The notes beneath the pieces were generated by a model. It was not told the DNA's origin. It searched no databases and was given only the letters and a program-made list of their open reading frames with translations. The translations under genes and the position numbers were made by a program. From Thalassocella blandensis (GTDB lineage Bacteria; Pseudomonadota; Gammaproteobacteria; Pseudomonadales; Cellvibrionaceae), in assembly GCA_902141825.1 (NCBI GenBank), contig CABFPG010000004.1, positions 248,001 through 312,000 on the forward strand: a stretch of 64,000 bases of DNA. The letters are read 5' to 3'. Shown here piece after piece: positions 45,468-55,568 of this stretch. Every line of letters starts with the position of its first letter. Position 1 is the stretch's first letter.

Positions 45468-47708
45468 CTAAGAGTGGCGACGAACGATTGATACGTTCGG
45501 CAGATGATTCAATTTCGCCAGCACTCGACTTAAAGCACCGAAATCTTCAATTTCAATGGTCAAATTCATTTCGGCGGTACTCTTTTCCTTGTTCGACAAA
45601 GTCGTTAGCGCGCTAACATTCACCCGCTCACGATCCAACAGCGTGGTAATATCACGCAGCAACCCATGGCGATCAAAAGCCTCAATAAAAATACCCACAG
45701 AATACAAGCGTCCAGGCTTTTCAGCCCAATCTACCGTAATAATTCGCTCAGGTTCTTCAGACTGACGCTGGAGGAAATTTGCGCAGTCATTGCGATGAAT
45801 AGAGACACCCCGCCCCAAAGTGATATAGCCAGAGATTCCGTCACCGGGAATAGGTTTACAGCATTGCGCGATATGGGACATTAAATTACCCACACCGTCA
45901 ATGTATACATCCACTCCACTCTCTTCATTCGAAGCACGGCCAACCATGGAGCCGACCGTCTGCTGGGAGGAGTCTTTATCGATTAATCGATGTGCTGCAT
46001 TAATTACGCGATCAACACTCAAATCGGCCATGCCTACAGCCGCGTACAGGTCGTCCAATGATTTGAGTTTGAGTTTTTGCGTCAGCTCTTCATAGTTAAG
46101 TCCCGCCAACGCCAATCGCTTGAATTCATGATCCAGCATAGCGCGGCCATCAGCGATATTTTGGTCGCGATCTTGTAGTTTAAACCACTGGTGTAAACGA
46201 CTCCGTGCACGCGAGGTGGTCACATATCCAAGATTGGGGTTTAACCAGTCGCGGCTTGGCGCTTCCCGTTTACCGGTCAGTACTTCTACCTGATCTGCTG
46301 TTTTTAGCGGGTGATTTAACGGTACTATCCTGCCATTAACTTTCGCGCCTCGACAACGAATGCCCACATCAGTGTGAATTCGAAATGCAAAATCTACCGG
46401 GGTCGCTTTTTCAGGCAAATCCACCACATGCCCTTCCGGTGTGAAAACGTAGATTCTGTCTTGTTCAATACCTTTTGGCAGGTGATCTTCCCACGGAGTA
46501 CCACCGACTTCATCGTGCCACTCAAGCACCTGGCGCAACCACTCTATTTTCTGCTCGTAGGAACCGTGGCCGCCTTCGGAATCCGTGTCTTTGTAACGCC
46601 AGTGCGCACAGACACCAAACTCCGCCTCTTCGTGCATTGTATTAGACCGAATCTGTACTTCCAGCACACGGTTATCCGGGCCTTTCACTGCTGTATGCAG
46701 AGAGCGATATCCATTTTCTTTCGGGTTTGCTATGTAGTCATCGAATTCATGTGGAATATTTCGCCATAAGGCGTGCACAATCCCCAACACGGCATAACAT
46801 TCGCGCTCACTGTTGACCAGAATGCGGATGGCTCGAATATCGTAAACTTCGGAAAAACTGATATTTTTACGACGCATTTTACGCCAGATACTGTATATAT
46901 GTTTGGCGCGACCATGAACTTCAGCCTTGATATTCTCTCTACCAAGCGCATCATTAATCATATTGATGACCTGGTCGATATAGACCTGACGATCCAAGCG
47001 CCGCTCGTCCAGCAATTTGGCGATGTATTTATAGTCGTACGGCTGTAGATAGCGAAAGGCAAGATCTTCAAGCTCCCACTTGATATGACCAATTCCCAGA
47101 CGATGCGCCAGCGGTGCATAAATTTCGGATACTTCCTTGGCGACTTTTTTACGTTTTTCACCGGGCGCTTTTTTAACAGCACGAATTGCGCAAGTTCGCT
47201 CGGCCAGTTTGATGAGCGCCACTCGCACATCATCAATCATCGCCACTAACATTTTACGAACGTTTTCAGCCTGCTCTTCAGATTCCTGCCCAAACACGGC
47301 ACCGGCATCATGATTCGATAAACCGCTGATGGCCGCCATTCGGCGAACCCCATCCACTAAATTGGCAACGGTTTCGCCAAATTCGTCCAGTATGATTTTT
47401 TGAGAGATTTTATCTTCGCGAACACTGCGATAAAGAATAGCGGCAGTGATGGTATCCAGATCCATTTGCAGATCGGCAAGAATTTCCGCCATCTCCAAAC
47501 CGGCGGAATAGGTGGTAAACCCTTCGCCCCAGCCAGAATTCGGGTCACCCTGCTCAAGCTCCAGACTTTTGGCCGTATTACAGGCTTTAATCAGCTGTGC
47601 TTTTGCGCTTTCATCATAATGTGCCAAGGCACATATTTTTTCTAACCAGGAATCCAGGTCCACCGCTCCGTCTAAATCAACCGGGCGATCTTCGCGAACT
47701 TTTACCAT
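45468..47708 (-). CDS. relA: GTP pyrophosphokinase RelA
   Basis: RelA makes (p)ppGpp on stalled ribosomes. In the 746-residue protein the N-terminal pseudo-hydrolase domain (about 40-200) lacks the HD metal-binding pair (TAAILYRSVREDK), as in RelA rather than SpoT. The synthetase domain (about 245-370) contains HIYSIWRKMRRKNISFSEVY and DIRAIRILV. TGS (about 415-480, DRIYVFTPEGHVVDLP), zinc-finger/conserved-Cys (IAQCCKPIPGDGI) and ACT domains follow. It lies 39 bp downstream of cysM and upstream of mazG. In Pseudomonas rlmD usually separates cysM and relA; it is absent here. Confidence 0.96.
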   Translation of the reverse strand: MVKVREDRPVDLDGAVDLDSWLEKICALAHYDESAKAQLIKACNTAKSLELEQGDPNSGWGEGFTTYSAGLEMAEILADLQMDLDTITAAILYRSVREDKISQKIILDEFGETVANLVDGVRRMAAISGLSNHDAGAVFGQESEEQAENVRKMLVAMIDDVRVALIKLAERTCAIRAVKKAPGEKRKKVAKEVSEIYAPLAHRLGIGHIKWELEDLAFRYLQPYDYKYIAKLLDERRLDRQVYIDQVINMINDALGRENIKAEVHGRAKHIYSIWRKMRRKNISFSEVYDIRAIRILVNSERECYAVLGIVHALWRNIPHEFDDYIANPKENGYRSLHTAVKGPDNRVLEVQIRSNTMHEEAEFGVCAHWRYKDTDSEGGHGSYEQKIEWLRQVLEWHDEVGGTPWEDHLPKGIEQDRIYVFTPEGHVVDLPEKATPVDFAFRIHTDVGIRCRGAKVNGRIVPLNHPLKTADQVEVLTGKREAPSRDWLNPNLGYVTTSRARSRLHQWFKLQDRDQNIADGRAMLDHEFKRLALAGLNYEELTQKLKLKSLDDLYAAVGMADLSVDRVINAAHRLIDKDSSQQTVGSMVGRASNEESGVDVYIDGVGNLMSHIAQCCKPIPGDGISGYITLGRGVSIHRNDCANFLQRQSEEPERIITVDWAEKPGRLYSVGIFIEAFDRHGLLRDITTLLDRERVNVSALTTLSNKEKSTAEMNLTIEIEDFGALSRVLAKLNHLPNVSIVRRHS

Positions 47709-47747
47709 GAAGCATTTACCATATTGCGTAAACCGTAAAACTTTGTG

Positions 47748-48635
47748 TTATTGATAAATACCGGAAGAGAGATAACGGTCGCCTCTATCACAAATTATCG
47801 CGACGATGATGGCGTTCTCAGTTTGCTGAGCGACGTCCAGTGCAGCGGCCACAGCCCCGCCTGACGATACGCCGCAGAAAATCCCTTCTTTTTGTGCTAA
47901 TGCCCTCATTGTGTCCTCCGCTTTCTGTTGAGACATGGAGACGATCTGGTCAATGTTGGCATCATCAAAGATTTTCGGTAGATATTCCTGTCGCCAGCGC
48001 CGAATTCCCGGAATGCTTGCGCCTTCAGCGGGCTGTAGACCTATGACTTGGATATCCGCATTTTGTTCTTTCAAAAACTGAGATGTTCCCACGATCGTTC
48101 CTGTGGTTCCCATGGAGCTGACAAAATGTGTGATTTTACCCTCGGTCTGCGCCCAGATTTCTGGTCCTGTGCCCTCATAATGGGCAAGAGGGTTATCAGG
48201 GTTACCAAACTGATCCAACACGATCCCCTTACCATCAGCTTCCATTTTGAGCGCCAGGTCGCGTGCCCCCTCCATACTGGCCTCCTTAGACACCATAATT
48301 AGTTCAGCGCCATAGGCGAGCATGGATGCTTTTCGCTCAGAAGTCATGTTATCCGGCATAATCAAGGTCATTTTATAACCTTTAACAGCGGCTGCCATTG
48401 CAAGAGCTATTCCAGTATTCCCGCTGGTAGCCTCAATCAAACGATCTCCAGGTTTTATTCGTCCTCGTTGTTCTGCATGCCGTATCATCGACATCGCTGG
48501 GCGGTCTTTAACTGAGCCCGCAGGGTTGTTACCTTCCAGCTTTACCAGAACGTGATTTTTTTCTGTGCCAGGCAACCGTTGGAGCTTGACGAGAGGAGTA
48601 TTCCCTATATAAGACTCGATGGTCGGAAAATTCAT
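47748..48635 (-). CDS. cysM: Cysteine synthase B CysM
   Basis: CysM makes cysteine from O-acetylserine and sulphide or thiosulphate using pyridoxal phosphate. In the 295-residue protein the cofactor lysine lies in NPAGSVKDRPAMSMI (about residue 42), the phosphate loop in EATSGNTGIALAMAA, and the C-terminal GVSSGGAVAAAL is typical. The YEGTGPEIW segment marks the CysM branch. It is the first gene of cysM-relA-mazG and is divergent from gacS, across a 685 bp gap. Confidence 0.95.
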   Translation of the reverse strand: MNFPTIESYIGNTPLVKLQRLPGTEKNHVLVKLEGNNPAGSVKDRPAMSMIRHAEQRGRIKPGDRLIEATSGNTGIALAMAAAVKGYKMTLIMPDNMTSERKASMLAYGAELIMVSKEASMEGARDLALKMEADGKGIVLDQFGNPDNPLAHYEGTGPEIWAQTEGKITHFVSSMGTTGTIVGTSQFLKEQNADIQVIGLQPAEGASIPGIRRWRQEYLPKIFDDANIDQIVSMSQQKAEDTMRALAQKEGIFCGVSSGGAVAAALDVAQQTENAIIVAIICDRGDRYLSSGIYQ

Positions 48636-49320
48636 ATACCAGCTTATTTGTAAATTAATGATTATTGTTGAAAAAAGTTCTGAGAGGCGGTGATTCCTAC
48701 AGCACCAATAATAGTGCTTAAACCTACCCCTCGCATGATCCCGTATAATTCCAATTCGCTCTTTTCGACGTACATTAGTGGGTGAGCACGTTGAAGAGGT
48801 TCATTTTATTTGCCTACGCAATGTTCGACCTCCTCACCTGCAATTCATTTATGCTTATATTCCACGGTTTCTGCGACTTATCACAGCTATTACCCGGAGA
48901 AATTTAAGTGCACCAAAATTTTGATTACGGTGACAAAATGAGCTTTTGATTTAAGAGGGTTATTTTTTCACGGTTGGCTTCATTTATAAATGATTAATTC
49001 CGGAAATAATAAAGCAAATTACGCTGGCAGTAGTTTTTAACAGCGCTCTGAACTATTATAAGTGCTGACCAATGTATTTGTTTGTAAATAGCAATAAAAT
49101 CAAGCAAACAAACCGTCTGGATTGCATACTATGCCACTTTATCCAAAATTGAATCCGGGCATATGCGTAGCTTCGCCATATTAATTAATAAATTGCCTGG
49201 CAATAGCCTACTCGACAGAACAACCATAGATTTTTCGAGCGCCGGGGAGCATCCCAGCCTCTGCACAAGTAATCAAACTTAAAGTCGAATTTTACATTGA
49301 ACTTGTAGAAAAGGATTCAA
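48636..49320. other. Divergent region between cysM and the gacS-like gene
   Basis: This 685 bp A/T-rich region should contain the promoters of both neighbours. I see no convincing coding frame, repeat or strong hairpin. Confidence 0.5.
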
Positions 49321-51726
49321 ATGATTAATCATAAAATTCTTGACCGACGTTTATTCTTATTGGAATACGCTCCCTCCCTTATTACCTGCCTGCTAATATC
49401 CTTACTCTTCATCATTTTAAATTTTCAGTACCAGCGTAATAATGAAGAGCTGCAATTAAATTATATTAGGTCACTGTTTAGCGACCAGCAAAATATAGAT
49501 ACAGACTTATTCGAGAAACACAGCAAAAGTTTATTGCTTACAGGCTCGTACCAATCCATTAGCCTGCTGAATCAAGAGCGAAAAATTGTGGCTCAATTCG
49601 GGCTGCCATTAAGCGATACGGATTTAACCATGCTGCGAGAAGGCAAGCAGCACTGGACTAAAAACAGTATAAAACACACTTTACTCCAGGCTAAAACCAA
49701 CACAGGAGAGCAATACTCTATACATGTAGCCAGCAGCACAAAAAACATTGAGCTCTGGGCCTATCGAAGCCTGCTTATTGTTTTAGCTACGACGCTGGTT
49801 GCACTGGGCCTGATATACGCCATCAACCGTAAATTCAGAGAAAACCTTAAATCAGAAGGAACACTGATTGAAACAGCACTGACGCGATTGGAAAAAGGTG
49901 AGTACGGAGAGATTGTGGAATCGCAGCAACACTCTCTATTTCAACCCCTTCAAAATAAAGTAAACAGCCTTTCCATATCACTGCAAACGTCAACACAAAA
50001 ACTACAACACACTATTGACCAGTCAGTTAAAGACTTAGAAGAAACGCTGGAAACCGTTGAAATTCAAAATATTGAAATAGATCTCGCGCGCAAGAATGCC
50101 ATTAAAGCCAACCAGGCGAAGTCAGAGTTTCTCGCCAGCACCAGCCATGAAATTCGCACTCCGCTAAATGGCATTCTAGGCTTCACCAATTTAATGCGAA
50201 AAACCAACCTGACGCCCCAGCAAGAAGAATACCTGGAAACCATTGAAGATTCAGCGCAGGTTTTACTGCTAAACATCAATGACATTATTGATTTCTCCCG
50301 ACTAGAGATTGGTAAATTAAACCTGGAATACAAGCCGATTTATTTACGTGATCTCATTAAAGAGTCACAAAAATACATTCTGACGCACAGCAATTTATCC
50401 GATGTCATCTTGAATACTGATGAAAAATCATCAATTCCAGCGAAGCTGCTGGGAGACCCACTTCGAGTTAAACAGGTGTACACCAACCTGCTGAGTAATG
50501 CGCTAACTCTTTGCCAATCTCACAAGATAACAACAGCACTTGAAATACATAACCGGGAAGACAATCAATCTCTGCTAAAAGTGGAACTCATCTGCCATGG
50601 AGAAGGCCTTGACATCAGAGAATTGCAAACGGCACAAACTTTACTGCGATCTCCAGACCCTGCTCACGAAAAACTCACCAACAAAAATCACATGGGGCTG
50701 GTAATTGCCAAAGGTTTGGTAGAACGTATGAATGGCGAAATAGGTCTGTCCACTCGTGAGCAGGCCACGGTCTTCTGGTTCACAGTTCTACTGGGCAAAC
50801 CAAATGTCGAAGTCAGTAGCGATGAGAGCGCTTCAGTTACCAGTATTCTGGTGGTTGATGACAATCCATCAAATAGAAGATTGATCTGTGAGTTGTTAAA
50901 TGATTTACATGTGCTCGTGACGAGTGCGGGTTCAGGCCAGGAGGCCATTGAACTATGTAAGAAGCAGAATTTTTCGCTGGTTCTCATGGATATTCAGATG
51001 CCAGGTTTAAACGGTTTTGAAACGACGCAAATTATTCGAGAGAATGAAGAAAAGAACTGTCGGACACCAATCGTCGCACTTACTGCACACGCCGTTGAAG
51101 ATGCAAAAAGTCAGCTGCTTCTTTCCGGGCTTGATGATTTCGTCAGCAAACCAATTGGTGAAACAGAACTAAAAGAACTATTAAACCGCTGGGTGAGTTA
51201 CTCCAGCCTAAACGCCCCAGCGAAAAAACTGGAACAGCCGGAAGAATCGAGCAGACCGAGCACCTTGCCAGAGCACTCTGTATCACAACCCCCGCTATCA
51301 CACTCCTCTTCACCACAATCCTCTTCGCCACAATCCTCTTCTCCAAACATAGAGGGCGTAAAGAAGCCTGTGGACATCACCGAAAGTTTAAATCTAGCTA
51401 AAGGAAAGGCGGACTTAGCCAGGGATATGTTGGTAATGTTAATTGATTCATTAAGGCAGGAGTTCCCAACAATCAAGCAACTGTGGGAAAACAAACAATA
51501 CGATGCAATGCAGGATATAATTCACCAGATTCACGGTGGTGCCTGTTATTGTGGTGTGCCAAAACTTTTAGCGTCAAGCAAAACACTGGACAAAGCGCTA
51601 AAAGATCAGCAATACGACCGCTGCAAACCACTGGTTGATGCTTTTTTCTACTCCTCCCAAGAGCTTCTCGATTGGGCAGATAGCCATGATGTGGCAAGCT
51701 TGTTCGATATTGATATTGCTCAGTAA
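49321..51726 (+). CDS. gacS: GacS/BarA-type hybrid sensor kinase with altered ATP-binding boxes
   Basis: This 801-residue tripartite sensor has two transmembrane helices (about 18-36 and 148-168) around a short periplasmic domain, a coiled linker, HisKA (His276 in STSHEIRTPLNG), a GHKL domain, a receiver (Asp557 in LVLMDIQMPGLNGF) and an Hpt domain (His735 in IIHQIHGGACYCGVP). In Pseudomonas GacS governs the Rsm small RNAs and secretion/biofilm traits. The GHKL boxes are unusual: the D-box reads ICHGEGLD instead of DTGIG, and the G2 box KNHMGLVI instead of GTGLGLAI. Autokinase activity may be lost or weak. A Ser-rich repeat links receiver and Hpt. It is convergent with recO. Confidence 0.88.
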   Translation: MINHKILDRRLFLLEYAPSLITCLLISLLFIILNFQYQRNNEELQLNYIRSLFSDQQNIDTDLFEKHSKSLLLTGSYQSISLLNQERKIVAQFGLPLSDTDLTMLREGKQHWTKNSIKHTLLQAKTNTGEQYSIHVASSTKNIELWAYRSLLIVLATTLVALGLIYAINRKFRENLKSEGTLIETALTRLEKGEYGEIVESQQHSLFQPLQNKVNSLSISLQTSTQKLQHTIDQSVKDLEETLETVEIQNIEIDLARKNAIKANQAKSEFLASTSHEIRTPLNGILGFTNLMRKTNLTPQQEEYLETIEDSAQVLLLNINDIIDFSRLEIGKLNLEYKPIYLRDLIKESQKYILTHSNLSDVILNTDEKSSIPAKLLGDPLRVKQVYTNLLSNALTLCQSHKITTALEIHNREDNQSLLKVELICHGEGLDIRELQTAQTLLRSPDPAHEKLTNKNHMGLVIAKGLVERMNGEIGLSTREQATVFWFTVLLGKPNVEVSSDESASVTSILVVDDNPSNRRLICELLNDLHVLVTSAGSGQEAIELCKKQNFSLVLMDIQMPGLNGFETTQIIRENEEKNCRTPIVALTAHAVEDAKSQLLLSGLDDFVSKPIGETELKELLNRWVSYSSLNAPAKKLEQPEESSRPSTLPEHSVSQPPLSHSSSPQSSSPQSSSPNIEGVKKPVDITESLNLAKGKADLARDMLVMLIDSLRQEFPTIKQLWENKQYDAMQDIIHQIHGGACYCGVPKLLASSKTLDKALKDQQYDRCKPLVDAFFYSSQELLDWADSHDVASLFDIDIAQ
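51304..51345. repeat. In-frame 15 bp repeat in the gacS linker
   Basis: Three nearly exact 15 bp units encode SSPQS-type repeats (residues about 662-676) between the receiver and Hpt domains. The length keeps the reading frame, so repeat number could vary linker length without breaking the protein. Confidence 0.8.
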
Positions 51727-51770
51727 AGTGTTAGCCACTTTGTTATTCATCCAGCCCAGCACGGGAGCAG

Positions 51771-52514
51771 TTAAACGGTTGAAAATAACTCTCTGGATTT
51801 TAGCGGCTTATCTCCAAGCAGAGGCTTTAACAGCATTCGGCTGATCGTTTTTGCTTCTCGCCGAACCATAAGGTCTGAAAAATCATTTATTGCCATTGAT
51901 AAAATTGTTTTCCCTTCAAACACCACTTTCATTTTTGTTGGCGAACTCAAAACACCAGCGTCATCCGACGTCAGCACCGGGACGAAGCCCTGTTCACAAT
52001 CCAAGCGGTAAAATAAATGCTCTTCAATGGTTTGGTCAAAAGCATCAGAACTAAAGCTTATACCATAGCCTAAATTCGCCAACAGCATGAGCTCAAATTT
52101 TCGCAGGGGCACTTCAATGTGTGCAAGCTGAGACTGTCCCGATAGTGCAAGATGCTCCAATTCGAGCAGCACACCCTGATACAAAGAAAGCACGTCAGCA
52201 CTGCTATCCTCAGCTGCCAGCAAGCGCAACATAAGCTCGTTAACATACATTGCAGCGAATAACGTGATACCGCTTAACTTACACCCGGGCCCAACAGGCT
52301 CAACATCTGTAATTGTTTTTAGCGCCTGTCCCCTACCCCAACTAACCAACAAAGGAGTGAAACTTGGCACTGCTGTTGTAATTTTCTTTTTGGTTTTCAA
52401 GCGAAATACACCAGAAACCAAACCAAAATCGCTTGTCAGCAAATCGAGAATCACACGGCTATCGGTATATTTTCGACAGTGTAATAAATAGGACGATATT
52501 TGCTGAGTCGCCAT
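51771..52514 (-). CDS. recO: DNA repair protein RecO
   Basis: RecO works with RecR to load RecA at gaps coated with SSB. The 247-residue protein has the N-terminal OB-fold start (SYLLHCRKYTDSRVILDLLT, then GLVSGVFRLKTKKK) and the helical middle (AAMYVNELMLRLLAAEDSSA). The C-terminus contains GYGISF and a final RMLLKPLLGDKPLKSRELF. It is the last gene of rnc-era-recO, 13 bp after era, and faces gacS across 44 bp. Confidence 0.93.
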   Translation of the reverse strand: MATQQISSYLLHCRKYTDSRVILDLLTSDFGLVSGVFRLKTKKKITTAVPSFTPLLVSWGRGQALKTITDVEPVGPGCKLSGITLFAAMYVNELMLRLLAAEDSSADVLSLYQGVLLELEHLALSGQSQLAHIEVPLRKFELMLLANLGYGISFSSDAFDQTIEEHLFYRLDCEQGFVPVLTSDDAGVLSSPTKMKVVFEGKTILSMAINDFSDLMVRREAKTISRMLLKPLLGDKPLKSRELFSTV

Positions 52515-52527
52515 AGGCTATTTCAAA

Positions 52528-53445
52528 CTAGAAGTCATCTTCCTGTAAACCAAGGCTTTTCAAAGCTCGCTCGTCATCCGACCATCCAGATTTTACTTTC
52601 ACCCACAAATTCAACATAACTTTGGTGTCTAACAATTTTTCAATATCCTGTCGGGCTTGACTACCAATAGCTTTGAGCTTGTCACCCTTATCGCCAATAA
52701 TGATTCTCTTTTGCCCCTCTTTCTCGGCCAGGATAAGCGCACTGATATGTGTAACCTTACCCTGCTCTTTGAACTCTTCAATTTCAACGGCTATTTGATG
52801 AGGAACTTCCGCTCCGATCTGGCGAATAATTTTTTCTCTTACAATCTCCGCCGCCATAAACCTGACCGTCTTATTGGTAATCTGATCCTCCGAAAAAAAG
52901 TGATCGTTTTCGGGTAGAAATTTTTCAATCAGCGCTTCAAGGTTTTCCAGATTTTGATTGCGCAGCGCTGAAATTGGTACAATTTCAGCCTTAGGCAGCT
53001 TGCTGGCAATTGACGTTACATGCGGGAGCAAAGCTTCCTTATCTGCCATTTGGTCCAACTTGTTAACCGCCACAATCACTGGACATTTCTCCTGGCTAAC
53101 ATGCTGCAACACGACATCGTCTTCTTCTGTCCAATGCGTTTTATCCACTACAAAAATAATCACATCAACATCTTTCAATGCACTGGCAGCACTTCGGTTC
53201 ATCATGCGGTTCAAGGCTTTTGCATGTCCCTTATGAATACCCGGCGTGTCAATAAAGATCATCTGAACTGCATCTTCAGTTTTTATTCCCAACACATTAT
53301 TTCGCGTCGTTTGAGGTTTACGCGAAGTAATCGTGACCTTTTGCTTTAATAAATGATTAAGCAATGTCGATTTACCAACATTTGGCCGGCCTACAATGGC
53401 AATATAGCCACATTTTTTTACTGAAATGTCATTTTTTGAGGTCAT
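52528..53445 (-). CDS. era: GTPase Era
   Basis: Era is an essential GTPase in 30S assembly that binds 16S rRNA. The start at 53445 ([14 protein letters not shown]) gives 305 residues. Its GTPase domain has the P-loop [12 protein letters not shown], the switch [17 protein letters not shown] and the specificity motif NKLD. The C-terminal KH domain (about 210-300) contains [20 protein letters not shown]. The open frame extends ten codons further. It lies between rnc and recO on the minus strand, the usual order. Confidence 0.96.
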   Translation of the reverse strand: MTSKNDISVKKCGYIAIVGRPNVGKSTLLNHLLKQKVTITSRKPQTTRNNVLGIKTEDAVQMIFIDTPGIHKGHAKALNRMMNRSAASALKDVDVIIFVVDKTHWTEEDDVVLQHVSQEKCPVIVAVNKLDQMADKEALLPHVTSIASKLPKAEIVPISALRNQNLENLEALIEKFLPENDHFFSEDQITNKTVRFMAAEIVREKIIRQIGAEVPHQIAVEIEEFKEQGKVTHISALILAEKEGQKRIIIGDKGDKLKAIGSQARQDIEKLLDTKVMLNLWVKVKSGWSDDERALKSLGLQEDDF

Positions 53446-53547
53446 GATTTTTCTATAGAAGAGATATGCACTCATCTGCGAACAGCAATGAGTAAGATTA
53501 ATAGCTATTAAATACCACGATAAAAAGCAAACGGAAGCTCAGCAATT

Positions 53548-54222
53548 TTATGCATCGCTAAGCTTGTCCAGCATCATTCCAGCCGCCAGCTTTTCCGCGT
53601 TGCGTTTGCTGCTGCTTTTACCTTGCGTAGTTTCATTTAACGGGTCGATTTTACATTCAACAACAAATTCCATTGCGTGAGCCTGTCCGCTGGTTTCAAT
53701 CACCGTGTAGGTTGGCAGCGGTAATTTTTTTTCCTGCAAATATTCCTGCAATCGCGTTTTGGGGTCTTTTTCGGTGTTACTCAGGGATATCTTTTTTAAA
53801 CGGGCATCAAACCAGTCCAACACCACTGTGCGACATGTTTCCATATCGCTATCGAGATAAATTGCACCGATTATAGCTTCTACGGCATCGGCTAGAATGG
53901 AAGCACGGCGAAAACCACCACTTTTTAGCTCCCCTTCTCCCAACAGCAAATACTCACCCAAATCGAATTGCCTCGCCATATCAGCCAAGGTATCACCCTT
54001 GACCAAGCTGGCCCGCAAACGACTCAGATCCCCTTCCTTTGCGTGCAAAAACTTTTGGAACAAAGCCTCTGCGATTATGCAGTTAAGTAGCGAATCTCCT
54101 AAGAACTCCAGCCGCTCATTGTTGTTTTTGCCCACGCTACGATGCGACAGAGCAGTCACCAGCAGGGATTCGTCCTTAAATGTGTAGCCAAGCGCTTGTT
54201 GCAATCTATTATTTATTTTCAT
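53548..54222 (-). CDS. rnc: Ribonuclease III Rnc
   Basis: RNase III cuts double-stranded RNA and matures rRNA. The 224-residue protein has the signature NERLEFLGDSLLNCIIAEAL (about 37-56). A second acidic region, ADAVEAIIGAIYLD, lies at about 115. A C-terminal dsRNA-binding domain covers about 155-222. The start overlaps the end of the DUF4845 gene by 14 bp, suggesting coupled translation. Confidence 0.96.
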   Translation of the reverse strand: MKINNRLQQALGYTFKDESLLVTALSHRSVGKNNNERLEFLGDSLLNCIIAEALFQKFLHAKEGDLSRLRASLVKGDTLADMARQFDLGEYLLLGEGELKSGGFRRASILADAVEAIIGAIYLDSDMETCRTVVLDWFDARLKKISLSNTEKDPKTRLQEYLQEKKLPLPTYTVIETSGQAHAMEFVVECKIDPLNETTQGKSSSKRNAEKLAAGMMLDKLSDA

Positions 54223-54631
54223 CGATCTTTGTTACCAGGCGTTCACAGCATGCCTGGGGGTTATTACTATCCAACTGATTCTCAAACTTTACCACAACAT
54301 CAATATTCGCCATGAGATTGGAACGAACTTCATAGTTTGCATTTACGATAACTCGATTACCGTATTTTTTGATTTCAAAGCTTTTTTCTGCGTCGGAATT
54401 TATACGGTTAATAGTAAAATAGGAGCTTAATGCTCTTTTAATCTCATTCTTTTCCATTTGCCCCAGATTTTGCCCATCTTTTACCAAAGATTTTAATGCA
54501 TCCTGGACATAAATATTGTCAATATACGGAGGTGCAGCGGCTATCACAAACATCATCAAAAACCCGGCAAAACCAATGATTAAAATCCACCCCGGCATGG
54601 AAAAACCTTTCTGCGATTTCATTATTTTCAC
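54209..54631 (-). CDS. DUF4845 membrane protein
   Basis: This is a 140-residue protein with one N-terminal transmembrane helix (MPGWILIIGFAGFLMMFVIA, about residues 12-31) and a small extracytoplasmic domain with two cysteines (ACCERL). DUF4845 proteins occur between lepB and rnc in many gammaproteobacteria, as here; their function is unknown. The position suggests a link to signal-peptide processing or membrane assembly, but that is inference. Confidence 0.88.
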   Translation of the reverse strand: MKIMKSQKGFSMPGWILIIGFAGFLMMFVIAAAPPYIDNIYVQDALKSLVKDGQNLGQMEKNEIKRALSSYFTINRINSDAEKSFEIKKYGNRVIVNANYEVRSNLMANIDVVVKFENQLDSNNPQACCERLVTKIDENK

Positions 54632-54671
54632 CCTTCTATCTGCTTAAAACGTTAACGTTATTAACGGTTAA

Positions 54672-55541
54672 TTAAATACTGCCCACGCGGGAAAAACTGG
54701 GCAAAAACGAATCCCAGTGCATCCAAATCGCAAAAGCTTTACCAACAATCCTTTCTTCTGGGACTTCGCCCCATACACGGCTGTCGCTGCTATTGTCACG
54801 ATTGTCACCCATCATGAAATAATGTCCAGGGCTGACAGTCCAGGTATCATCGACATAATCCCGTCTTGGAGAGACACACTTGCGCATAAAGTGATTGCTC
54901 TCCTCAGAAAAACTCTCTTCAACGACTTCGTATTGTCCCACTCCCTTACCGAGTAGAGTGACACAGTGTCGATCCTTTCTTTCATCATTATATAACCACT
55001 TTTGAGGCATTTCTTCGCCATTTACATAAAGTGTGTTGCCTGCATAACGAATAGTGTCGCCGGGTAACCCAATCACACGCTTAATAAAATATCTGTCTTC
55101 ATGAGGAGGGAAAAAAACCATTACATCTCCTCGCTGGGGATCACCCACATCAATAACTTTAGTGCGTACAAGCGGAAGCCGGATACCATAAGAAAACTTA
55201 TTCACCAGGATAAAATCACCCACTTCCAGCGTTGGGACCATTGACTCGGAGGGTATTTGAAACGGTTCAATAATGAAGGAGCGCAGGACAAACACTATTA
55301 ACAACAACGGAAAAAAAGACTTGGCATACTCCACTGCCGTAGGCTCTTCTCCCGCCTTATCAATCGCTACCGTATATTTTTCGTCAGACTTTTTCTGCTC
55401 ATCGTCCAGCGCATCAAATTCGCTTTCAACCGCTGCAACGCGAGCCTTACGGGACTTTGCCAAAAACAAAATATCAAACAACCAAATGGCACCAGTACCC
55501 GCCACACCTAAAAACAAAAATAAAGGTAGATTTATATCCAT
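54672..55541 (-). CDS. lepB: Signal peptidase I LepB
   Basis: LepB removes signal peptides from exported proteins at the inner membrane. The 289-residue protein has two N-terminal transmembrane segments (about 5-28 and 75-93). The catalytic Ser100 lies in IPSESMVPTL and the general base Lys154 in RYFIKRVIGLPGD. The C-terminal HYFMMGDNRDNSSDSRVWG and the FAIWMHWDSF region are typical. It follows lepA by 27 bp in the same operon. Confidence 0.95.
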   Translation of the reverse strand: MDINLPLFLFLGVAGTGAIWLFDILFLAKSRKARVAAVESEFDALDDEQKKSDEKYTVAIDKAGEEPTAVEYAKSFFPLLLIVFVLRSFIIEPFQIPSESMVPTLEVGDFILVNKFSYGIRLPLVRTKVIDVGDPQRGDVMVFFPPHEDRYFIKRVIGLPGDTIRYAGNTLYVNGEEMPQKWLYNDERKDRHCVTLLGKGVGQYEVVEESFSEESNHFMRKCVSPRRDYVDDTWTVSPGHYFMMGDNRDNSSDSRVWGEVPEERIVGKAFAIWMHWDSFLPSFSRVGSI

Positions 55542-55568
55542 CGTTTAATGCTTAACTCACTTCGGGTT

